Source: a bacterium (lineage in GTDB: Bacteria > Patescibacteriota > Saccharimonadia > Saccharimonadales > Saccharimonadaceae). Taken from it: a stretch of 6,676 nucleotides of DNA. Below are positions 1-4,848 of the stretch, in pieces. Within the stretch, counting starts at the first letter, position 1; each line of letters begins with the position of its first letter. The notes under the pieces are model-generated. The model made no database searches and had not been told where the DNA came from. It saw nothing but the letters and a program-made list of their open reading frames with translations. The stretch is taken from contig JAHKZT010000038.1 of NCBI GenBank assembly GCA_020626475.1, positions 1 to 6,676 on the forward strand, given 5' to 3'. The translations under genes and the position numbers were made by a program.

Positions 1-750
1 CTTATTAAGGTTGTCGAATTTGCGGTCGCATTCCGCCTTGCCGTTGTAGGCTTTTACGACGTTCAACCCAGAATAAACCTCCTCGATATGTGTGTTAATT
101 TTGCCGAGCTCTTTCTGGCGCATTGCGAAATATTTTTGCGACTTTCCGAGAATTGCGCCCATTCCGACGAAGCCAATTAGGCTAGCGGCGACTGCAACGA
201 GCGCCATAGTCCAGTTCGTGATAAACATCATGATGACGACGCCAATCATCAGCGCAGCTTCACTTACGATTGTAGAAAGGGAGTTGTCGAGGCTTTGCGC
301 TACTGTGTCGACATCATTCGTGACGCGCGAGAGAATATCGCCAGTCTGATTATGGTCAAAATAATGAAGCGGTAGACGATTGATTTTTTGTGAAATACGT
401 TTGCGTAAATCACGCGCAAAACCATTCGAAACCTGCGCCATGATTAGGCCCTCGGCAAGTTCTAGTAGAGCAGAGCTTGCGAAGAGTACGGCGATAATTG
501 TGACGATATTCCAGATCGCATCAAAATCAATCGACGCGCCTGGTATTAGGCCGGCCGTAATTTGGTCGGTTAATTCTGCGAGGCGATCCGGAGCTACAAT
601 CGTGAGAACTGAGCCGCCAGCCGCACATAGAGTTGCAATGATTGCAAAGATTTTTGCGCCGCGTAATTCCATGAACAGACGCTTGATTGCTGCGCCGAAG
701 TTTTTGCTCTTTGCCTGATTCTGGCCAGGCCTGCCGCCACCGTTAAACAT
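1..750 (-). CDS. ABC exporter half-transporter, membrane-domain part (second gene of heterodimer), truncated by window edge
   Basis: This is the first 250 codons of an ABC exporter subunit; the reading frame is open to the left edge of the window, so the nucleotide-binding domain lies outside. After a polar, Gly/Gln-rich start (residues 1-18), hydrophobic helices are seen near residues 33-53, 78-103, 159-178 and 180-201. The stretch FDHNQTGDILSRVTNDVDTV (131-150) is the conserved cytoplasmic loop of type IV ABC exporters, and 'EEVYSGLNVVKAYNGK' (223-238) is the matching second loop. The ATG overlaps the 3' end of the upstream ABC gene by 8 bp and has a near-perfect Shine-Dalgarno AAGGAGG six bases upstream, so translation is probably coupled. 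Such pairs act in the cytoplasmic membrane as heterodimers. Because the upstream partner has a degenerate ATP site, this subunit should carry the catalytic Walker B Glu and switch His; that is inference, since those residues are out of view. Substrate unknown; drugs, lipids or peptides are all possible. Confidence 0.93.
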   Translation of the reverse strand, partial: MFNGGGRPGQNQAKSKNFGAAIKRLFMELRGAKIFAIIATLCAAGGSVLTIVAPDRLAELTDQITAGLIPGASIDFDAIWNIVTIIAVLFASSALLELAEGLIMAQVSNGFARDLRKRISQKINRLPLHYFDHNQTGDILSRVTNDVDTVAQSLDNSLSTIVSEAALMIGVVIMMFITNWTMALVAVAASLIGFVGMGAILGKSQKYFAMRQKELGKINTHIEEVYSGLNVVKAYNGKAECDRKFDNLNK

Positions 751-2500
751 TGAGCTCCTCCTTCGTTAGCTGTGAGAGTGCAATCTGCTGGTAAACCTCG
801 CAGTTCTTCATTAATTCTTTGTGCGTGCCCATACCGACACATTTGCCCTCGTCGAGCACGATGATTTTGTCGGCGTGCATAATCGTTCCGATGCGCTGTG
901 CGACAATTAGATTCGTAGCGTCGCCGGTATATTTCTTTAGGTCGCGACGGAGCGCTGCGTCGGTCTTATAATCGAGAGCAGAGAAGCTGTCGTCAAAAAT
1001 GTAGATTTCTGGATCGCGAGCAATTGCGCGCGCAATTGCAAGACGCTGTTTTTGGCCACCGGAAACGTTTGTGCCGCCCTGCGCAATATGCGCGTTGTAA
1101 TCTTTTTCCATCTTTTCGACGAAGCTTTTTGCCTGTGCAATTTTAATTGCCTGTTTGATCGTCTTTTCGCTCTTTTTACCGCGACCGTTGTCGCCATAAG
1201 CGACGTTTGTGGAGACGGTACCGTTAAACATGACGGCTTTTTGTGGTACATAGCCAATACGATTACGGAGTGCCTTCTGTTTGTAATCGCGCACGTTTAC
1301 GCCGTCGACAAATACCTCGCCGTCTGTAGCGTCGTAAAAACGTGGGACGAGATTAATGAGCGTAGATTTGCCGGAACCGGTCGAGCCAATGAATGCTACT
1401 GTTTCGCCTTTTTCGGCACGGAAAGAAATATTGCGTAATAGATAGTCCTCGGCATCTGGGTATTTGAAAGAAACGTTGCGGAATTCGACCGTACCGCGCT
1501 CGGCTGTTTCGTCATCGAAGGTGCCGTCTTTGATGGAAATTTTGGTCCTCAAAACTTCGTTGATGCGGTTTGCGGAAACCTGTGCACGTGGCAAAATCAT
1601 TAAAGTGATTGCGATCATAAGGAAGCTCATAATGACATGCATTGCGTAAGTAGAGAATACGACCATATCGCTAAAAATCGTGAGCTTATCCATGGCGGAT
1701 GCGTCGGCGATTAAATAGGAACCGATGACATAAATAACGACCGTTAAGCCATTCATAACGAAGTACATTGTTGGCGACATAATCGATAAAATGCGTTCGT
1801 TGAAAAGCTGAGTTTTCGTTAATTCATCGTTAGTCTTGTTGAATTTCTTTTCCTGATATTTTTCGGCATTAAAAGCGCGTACGACGCGAATGCCGGTTAA
1901 GTTCTCGCGCGTAATTCCATTGATGCGATCGGTAAGTTTTTGAACTTTCTTGAAGCGAGGAATAACGAGCGACATTATAATGAACATTGTCGATAGCAAG
2001 AAGACGACTGCGATTGCGGTTGCGGAACTCCATTGCCAGCTCTTATTGGAAATTTTAATAATTGCCCAAGCGGCGGTCATTGGCGCGCGTACTAGCATTT
2101 GTGCACCCATTGCAACAAACATCTGAATTTGGGTGATATCATTTGTCGAGCGAGTAATGAGACTGCTGGTCGAAAACTTTTTAACTTCGTGCATGCTGAG
2201 ACTCTCGACTTTATCGAAGAGTTTCTTGCGCGTGTTCATTGAAAGACGAGCGCTCGCGGTTGCAAAGCAAAAGCCGGCGCCTACGGTGGCAATAAAGCTA
2301 CCGAGCGCGCAAAGTAACATCCAGCCGCCATTTTTCAATATTTCATTCATGTCACTGCCTTCGGTTTGGACGAGGCGAGTGATTGCCGACATATAATCCG
2401 GCATCTTTAGCTCTAGGCCGACTTGACCGGCAACGAGCAGAATTCCGCAAAACAAAAAAACTAAATCTTTGGCGCGGAAATTACGAAAAATTCTAAACAT
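743..2500 (-). CDS. ABC exporter half-transporter with degenerate ATP site (first gene of heterodimer)
   Basis: A complete 585-aa ABC exporter half, the normal length for a TMD-NBD fusion. The membrane domain covers residues 1-310, with helices near 12-30, 58-82, 128-150, 160-181, 243-265 and 277-303. The nucleotide-binding domain follows: Walker A GSTGSGKST (372-380), Q-loop Gln420, signature VSGGQ (479-483), Walker B IYIFDD (499-504) and D-loop SALD (507-510). Two key residues deviate. The catalytic Glu after Walker B is Asp504, and the switch His is Gln535 in 'IVAQRIGTI'. This combination is known from the degenerate subunit of heterodimeric exporters (TM287/288, BmrCD and LmrCD are the type cases), so the gene product should pair with the overlapping downstream gene. 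The start ATG has AAAAGGAT just upstream. The gene is first in the operon, with its own extended -10 promoter about 50 bp upstream and no terminator between the two genes. The transported compound cannot be told from sequence. Confidence 0.96.
   Translation of the reverse strand: MFRIFRNFRAKDLVFLFCGILLVAGQVGLELKMPDYMSAITRLVQTEGSDMNEILKNGGWMLLCALGSFIATVGAGFCFATASARLSMNTRKKLFDKVESLSMHEVKKFSTSSLITRSTNDITQIQMFVAMGAQMLVRAPMTAAWAIIKISNKSWQWSSATAIAVVFLLSTMFIIMSLVIPRFKKVQKLTDRINGITRENLTGIRVVRAFNAEKYQEKKFNKTNDELTKTQLFNERILSIMSPTMYFVMNGLTVVIYVIGSYLIADASAMDKLTIFSDMVVFSTYAMHVIMSFLMIAITLMILPRAQVSANRINEVLRTKISIKDGTFDDETAERGTVEFRNVSFKYPDAEDYLLRNISFRAEKGETVAFIGSTGSGKSTLINLVPRFYDATDGEVFVDGVNVRDYKQKALRNRIGYVPQKAVMFNGTVSTNVAYGDNGRGKKSEKTIKQAIKIAQAKSFVEKMEKDYNAHIAQGGTNVSGGQKQRLAIARAIARDPEIYIFDDSFSALDYKTDAALRRDLKKYTGDATNLIVAQRIGTIMHADKIIVLDEGKCVGMGTHKELMKNCEVYQQIALSQLTKEELNV
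757..763 (-). promoter_or_regulatory. Strong Shine-Dalgarno AAGGAGG for the second ABC gene
   Basis: The minus-strand heptamer AAGGAGG lies six bases upstream of the ATG at 750, inside the last codons of the preceding ABC gene (encoding Lys-Glu-Glu). It decides the start of the downstream gene and supports translational coupling across the 8-bp overlap. It is the strongest ribosome binding site in the window. Confidence 0.85.
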
Positions 2501-2556
2501 ATATCCTTTTCTGTGTTTATTAGATTGTGCCGCTCCGAAAGCGGAATCATTAGAAA

Positions 2557-2585
2557 ATTATAGCATAAAAGCAGGCCCTTCACAA
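2557..2585 (-). promoter_or_regulatory. Promoter of the ABC exporter operon, nested in the preceding terminator
   Basis: On the minus strand TTGTGA (2585-2580), a 17-bp spacer and TATAAT (2562-2557) preceded by TGC form an extended -10 promoter. The expected start is near 2550, giving a leader of about 50 nt before the ATG at 2500. The -35 lies in the loop and 3' arm of the terminator hairpin of the upstream RNA. The leader holds a small hairpin at 2531-2545 (stem CCGCT/AGCGG). Confidence 0.75.
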
Positions 2586-2918
2586 GGAAGGGCCTTAGTG
2601 ACTCCAGCTTCTATAGCTACTGGAGTAATAGAAATGGATTCTGTAGATTTCGATCCAATGCAGTGATGCGCCGATTATTATTCTCGTCAGAAAACAGTCG
2701 ATTTCGCTCGCCGTTACTTTCGGCTGGAATACTTTAGCTCTGTTTCTCGTTTGTTCACTTTTTCGGCAAAAAATGGGTTCTTATCTTTGAATTACATATA
2801 TCCTGCGGTGCTCTCCGCTATCGGCCGTAATTCTACAGAATCGGGTTAAAGGACTACCAGTCGCCATGGCGTATTACTGCCTCCATGGGAGGATACGCAA
2901 TCTGGTTCTTTAGCGACT
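2566..2918 (-). ncRNA. RNA 1: putative structured non-coding RNA of unknown class (about 350 nt)
   Basis: A minus-strand transcript bounded by an extended -10 promoter and a strong intrinsic terminator, with no credible protein frame. The predicted RNA begins at or next to a closing helix CAGTCGC/GCGACTG (2919-2913 with 2864-2858) enclosing a two-part hairpin: GCGTAT/ATACGC (2898-2893 with 2874-2869) and CCTCC/GGAGG (2892-2888 with 2884-2880). An 11-bp perfect long-range helix, GATTCTGTAGA (2842-2832) with TCTACAGAATC (2647-2637), closes a domain of about 185 nt. That domain holds a GCGG/CCGC hairpin and a junction of two short hairpins around 2690-2735. A 7-bp hairpin ACTCCAG/CTGGAGT (about 2626-2601) follows just before the terminator. 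I looked for the RNase P core (GAGGAAAGTCC), tmRNA (TTCGAC and a tag frame ending ALAA) and SRP RNA (GGAAGG/AGCAG loop) and found none. It could be a very divergent housekeeping RNA, a long regulatory leader of the ABC operon, or a new class. The structure is inferred by eye. Confidence 0.6.
2567..2595 (-). terminator. Intrinsic terminator of RNA 1
   Basis: Minus-strand hairpin with a 9-bp stem AGGCCCTTC / GAAGGGCCT (2595-2587 with 2581-2573), a five-base loop, then GC and a run of four T with more T beyond. It ends the structured transcript starting near 2918. The hairpin also overlaps the -35 region of the ABC operon promoter. Confidence 0.85.
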
Positions 2919-2925
2919 GAAGAAG

Positions 2926-2954
2926 ATTATAACACATAAAAATAAAAATGCCCA
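2926..2954 (-). promoter_or_regulatory. Promoter of RNA 1, nested in the RNA 2 terminator
   Basis: Minus strand: TATAAT (2931-2926) preceded by TGT, a 17-bp spacer, and TGGGCA (2954-2949; four of six -35 consensus bases) that lies in the 3' arm of the RNA 2 terminator. The predicted start is near 2918, at or next to the first base of the RNA 1 closing helix, which supports the assignment. Confidence 0.68.
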
Positions 2955-3235
2955 GCACCAAATTGGCGCTGGGCGGGATCGAACGTCGATAACCGTATAT
3001 TATTGGCGTCCGTGATAGCAATCTTTTACACCGCTTGTGTATGGGAGTCAGCTCTCCCTCGTCGCATTGAGGATAATGAACAAAACAGATATATAATAGT
3101 ATGTTGCACTTTTGCTGAGATTACTACCAGAGTTACTTGAAAGGAGCCCTAGGATATCCCGGGTAATCAAGGCCCCCATCGGCCAAGAGGATATCCAGTT
3201 TTGCAAAGTAGAAAAGCATAAAAATGCCAAACTAC
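2942..3235 (-). ncRNA. RNA 2: putative structured non-coding RNA of unknown class (about 290 nt)
   Basis: A minus-strand transcript with the best promoter in the window and the strongest terminator, and no convincing protein. The predicted first base (3235) opens a symmetric 5' hairpin: GTAG/CTAC and GCAT/ATGC (3235-3208). An 8-bp helix of two copies of the palindrome GGATATCC (3196-3189 with 3159-3152) follows, enclosing GGCC-rich sequence. After a less structured, U/A-rich stretch come two adjacent hairpins, GGGAG/CTCCC (3058-3043) and TACAC/GTGTA (3041-3027), then ATCGA/TCGAT (2990-2978). Just before the terminator the RNA reads GTTCGATCCC (2984-2975), the sequence of a tRNA T-loop, but no matching T-stem or acceptor stem can be drawn. 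tmRNA was considered because of this motif; no TTCGAC 5' element or tag frame is present. It may be a divergent housekeeping RNA or a new class. Pairings were found by eye. Confidence 0.6.
2944..2974 (-). terminator. Strong intrinsic terminator of RNA 2
   Basis: Minus-strand hairpin GCCCAGC/GCTGGGC (2974-2968 with 2956-2950), extended inward by a G-U pair and two or three more pairs, giving a 10-11 bp stem with a very small loop. It is followed by ATTTTTATTTTT. This is the strongest terminator in the window. Confidence 0.92.
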
Positions 3236-3241
3236 ACTCCT

Positions 3242-3270
3242 ATTGTAGCATAGATTTGTACAAATGTCAA
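3242..3270 (-). promoter_or_regulatory. Near-consensus promoter of RNA 2
   Basis: Minus strand: perfect -35 TTGACA (3270-3265), 17-bp spacer, extended -10 TGC-TACAAT (-10 hexamer 3247-3242). The predicted start near 3235 coincides with the first base of a 5' hairpin. The -35 begins just after the stop codon of the preceding minus-strand gene and overlaps a GAAA-tetraloop hairpin (AAGCG/CGCTT). It looks like the strongest promoter in the window, as expected for an abundant stable RNA. Confidence 0.85.
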
Positions 3271-3280
3271 GCGTTTCCGC

Positions 3281-3994
3281 TTACATTGTGCGAATTATCT
3301 TGAGGGCGGCGCGAATTGCTTTATCTTTAGTATCGGCTTGGGCGCGGATATCGCGAATTTCGTTGCGAAGCGATTCGACGCGTTCGCGATCGATTTTATC
3401 GAAGGCGCCGGCAATCTCGTACTGAGAATTATAGCGTTCGACGTTTGTTAATTCGTCTTCTTTTTTATCAGCAGATACAATATATTCGTTGCGCTCTTTG
3501 CGAAGATTGGAAATCTTCTCGCGAGTGCTGCGGAAGAAGTCCTCGTTAGATTCTTCATAGGCATGTTCAGCATCGATATTGATATCGGCATTGTTTGCAT
3601 GACTTGGCATTACGGGCGCAATTGGCTCAACTGGCTCGATTGGTTTGATCTCCACTTTTTCCTCCTCTTTTGTTTCGTTTTCATTTTCGATTGGCGCAAT
3701 TGGCTCGGCTGGCTCGGCTGCTTCTGCCTGTGCGCCATTTATTAAGTCTTCGGCTTCTGGCGTTTGATCGACGATATTAATGGATTTGCCAGCCGGTTTT
3801 TCTTCGACGGCATCATCTACTGGCGCTTCAATAAAATCGGCGCCCGCATCGGCTAGAGGCTTAAAGTCGCCTTCCGGCGTAGATTCATTGTTATTGCTAG
3901 TGCGTACAGTGATGGGAACAGAATTGTCGTTAATCGCCGCTTCGGCCTCACGGTTCGCATCCGCGACGGCCTGTAGAGATGGATCGTCGTTCAT
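3281..3994 (-). CDS. Acidic Pro/Glu-rich protein with coiled-coil C-terminus, unknown function
   Basis: A 237-aa protein I do not recognise. It has no signal peptide or membrane helix, so it is probably cytosolic. Residues 1-150 are acidic, low in hydrophobic residues and likely disordered. They contain a Pro/Glu tract in which EPIAP occurs twice (97-101 and 123-127), within 'EPAEPIAPIE' and 'KPIEPVEPIAPVMP'. Residues 150-237 are rich in Glu, Arg, Lys and Asp with heptad-like spacing (for example FFRSTREKISNLRKERNEYI) and probably form an alpha-helical coiled coil. The start at 3994 is the first good ATG after the promoter; its Shine-Dalgarno is weak (AAGGG, 12 bases upstream). The gene stands alone, divergent from the membrane-protein gene at 4109. 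Its stop codon is 10 bp from the -35 of RNA 2, with only a short hairpin between, so read-through into RNA 2 is possible. A scaffold or linker role would fit the architecture but is speculation. Confidence 0.85.
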   Translation of the reverse strand: MNDDPSLQAVADANREAEAAINDNSVPITVRTSNNNESTPEGDFKPLADAGADFIEAPVDDAVEEKPAGKSINIVDQTPEAEDLINGAQAEAAEPAEPIAPIENENETKEEEKVEIKPIEPVEPIAPVMPSHANNADINIDAEHAYEESNEDFFRSTREKISNLRKERNEYIVSADKKEDELTNVERYNSQYEIAGAFDKIDRERVESLRNEIRDIRAQADTKDKAIRAALKIIRTM

Positions 3995-4029
3995 TAATTT
4001 TTTACACCCTTTTATGAATAATTAAAACT

Positions 4030-4059
4030 ATTTTAGCACAAGCGGAATCGACTTTGCAA
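4030..4059 (-). promoter_or_regulatory. Promoter of the acidic protein gene, sharing its -35 with the divergent gene
   Basis: Minus strand: TTGCAA (4059-4054), 18-bp spacer, extended -10 TGC-TAAAAT (-10 hexamer 4035-4030). The predicted start near 4023 leaves a leader of about 29 nt before the ATG at 3994. TTGCAA is its own reverse complement and serves equally as the -35 of the plus-strand promoter. Confidence 0.68.
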
Positions 4060-4082
4060 AATATATAATATTTGTCTATAAT
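4054..4082 (+). promoter_or_regulatory. Promoter of the small membrane protein gene, sharing its -35 with the divergent gene
   Basis: Plus strand: TTGCAA (4054-4059), exact 17-bp spacer, consensus TATAAT (4077-4082). The predicted start near 4089 gives a leader of about 20 nt. This is the only promoter in the window without the TGN extension. A very AT-rich spacer follows the shared hexamer. Confidence 0.72.
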
Positions 4083-4108
4083 AAGCATAAGAAATAAAAG
4101 GGAAGGTC

Positions 4109-4666
4109 ATGGCGAAAAAGAAGATTCGTCGTTCTGAAGAAGCATATCGACGCAAGATGATGTTTATCTGGATTATTGCACTGTTTTTCTTGGTGCTACT
4201 AGTTTTGTTGGAGGCGGTTATTATTTATAACCAAACGCACCGTCCAATTCGTGCATTTAGTGAAGAGGTGGATTACAGTAAGATTCATTTTGAAGGAATC
4301 TCAATCAACCAAGAGGCAAGTGCTGAGATATTAAGCCATCCAATTATTGACGCCGAATATGACTATTCCTACGATAACATCTCGATTGCTGTCGATGATA
4401 ATAACATTATTACGCGCCTTGGCTTCTATACGCAGGAGCCTGCCGCAACTGATCTAAAGTCTGATGGCGTTAACATTCATAATACGGTCATCGATTATCG
4501 CGATTATCCGCTTCTTACGGCATCGGATTTCGTAAACCTATTTGGCTATACGAAAGTTACGAATTTCGATCATTACAAGTACTTCTCGTATCAAGACGAT
4601 AATTATGTCGTTGATGTGACTTTGTATGACGGGAATATATACAATATTGAACTAAGCAAAAAATAA
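4109..4666 (+). CDS. Single-pass (type II) membrane protein with exported C-terminal domain, unknown function
   Basis: A 185-aa protein, not recognised. A strongly basic cytosolic head (MAKKKIRRSEEAYRRK) is followed by one membrane helix at about 17-40. The positive-inside rule puts the remaining 145 residues outside the membrane. This part is rich in Tyr, Asp, Asn and Ile and looks like a small alpha/beta domain; the end (FVNLFGYTKV, then YKYFSYQDDNYVVDVTLYDG, then IYNIEL) has a helix-turn-strands rhythm seen in BamE/SmpA-like folds, but I would not assign that family. It has no cysteine and no lipobox. The start has GGGAAGG a few bases upstream and sits about 20 nt from the predicted transcript start. 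The gene is monocistronic, divergent from the acidic protein gene, and ends at a hairpin flanked by A and T runs that it shares with the convergent tRNA. Confidence 0.87.
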   Translation: MAKKKIRRSEEAYRRKMMFIWIIALFFLVLLVLLEAVIIYNQTHRPIRAFSEEVDYSKIHFEGISINQEASAEILSHPIIDAEYDYSYDNISIAVDDNNIITRLGFYTQEPAATDLKSDGVNIHNTVIDYRDYPLLTASDFVNLFGYTKVTNFDHYKYFSYQDDNYVVDVTLYDGNIYNIELSKK

Positions 4667-4694
4667 AAAATACAGGCCATGTGCCTGATTTTTT
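4663..4694. terminator. Bidirectional terminator between the membrane protein gene and tRNA-Trp
   Basis: Five-bp hairpin CAGGC/GCCTG (4673-4677 with 4683-4687, loop CATGT). On the plus side it is followed by ATTTTTT and on the minus side by TATTTTTTATTTT. It can end the plus-strand gene stopping at 4666 and the minus-strand tRNA precursor. The stem is short, so efficiency may be modest. Confidence 0.62.
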
Positions 4695-4695
4695 G

Positions 4696-4771
4696 TGGCA
4701 GGGGCGGCAAGACTCGAACTCGCGACACCTGGTTTTGGAGACCAGTGCTCTACCAACTGAGCTACGCCCCT
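4696..4771 (-). tRNA. trnW: tRNA-Trp (anticodon CCA)
   Basis: A full cloverleaf of 76 nt on the minus strand: acceptor stem AGGGGCG/CGCCCCT, D-arm GCTC-AGTTGGTA-GAGC, anticodon arm CTGGT-CTCCAAA-ACCAG, variable loop GTGTC, and T-arm GCGAG-TTCGAGT-CTTGC with one G-U pair. The discriminator is G, as usual for bacterial tRNA-Trp, and CCA is encoded in the gene. Anticodon CCA reads UGG. The 5' leader is only about 6 nt if the TATAAT just upstream is its promoter. Confidence 0.98.
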
Positions 4772-4783
4772 ACGTACTTGCTA

Positions 4784-4792
4784 ATTATAACA
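4784..4792 (-). promoter_or_regulatory. Extended -10 promoter of tRNA-Trp
   Basis: Minus strand TGT-TATAAT (-10 hexamer 4789-4784), with the predicted start near 4777, six bases before the mature tRNA. No -35 hexamer is recognisable at 16-18 bp spacing. It is back to back with the promoter of the gene at 4849. Confidence 0.62.
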
Positions 4793-4810
4793 TAAAAATC
4801 CGTTAAGCCA

Positions 4811-4819
4811 TGCTACAAT
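4811..4819 (+). promoter_or_regulatory. Extended -10 promoter of the 342-aa membrane protein gene
   Basis: Plus strand TGC-TACAAT (-10 hexamer 4814-4819). The predicted start near 4826 gives a leader of about 23 nt, including an AGGGG ribosome binding site ahead of the ATG at 4849. No clear -35 at the expected distance. Confidence 0.62.
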
Positions 4820-4848
4820 ATATCCATAAGCAATAAGGTAGGGGAATA

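Noticed and set aside
2703..2730. Minus strand AGTAACGGCGAGCGAA in RNA 1 resembles a highly conserved 23S rRNA segment (AGTAGCGGCGAGCGAA).
   Set aside because: The neighbouring 23S sequence matches only loosely and then stops, and the segment is explained by two small hairpins (CCG/CGG and CGA/TCG) of RNA 1. Probably coincidence; an alignment to 23S would settle it.
3048..3230. Minus-strand 60-codon open frame starting at TTG inside RNA 2.
   Set aside because: The possible AGGAG lies upstream of the predicted transcript start, the start codon is weak, the peptide has no recognisable character, and the region is better explained by RNA structure.
2942..3235. RNA 2 as tmRNA, including a circularly permuted form joined through the CAGCGCC/GGTGCTG stem.
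   Set aside because: No TTCGAC 5' element, no tag frame ending in ALAA or similar, and the supposed acceptor 5' strand is followed at once by the T-run of an ordinary terminator.
3112..3303. Plus-strand 63-codon open frame antisense to RNA 2.
   Set aside because: TTG start, no promoter or good ribosome binding site, and it runs across the RNA 2 promoter and the end of the acidic-protein gene.
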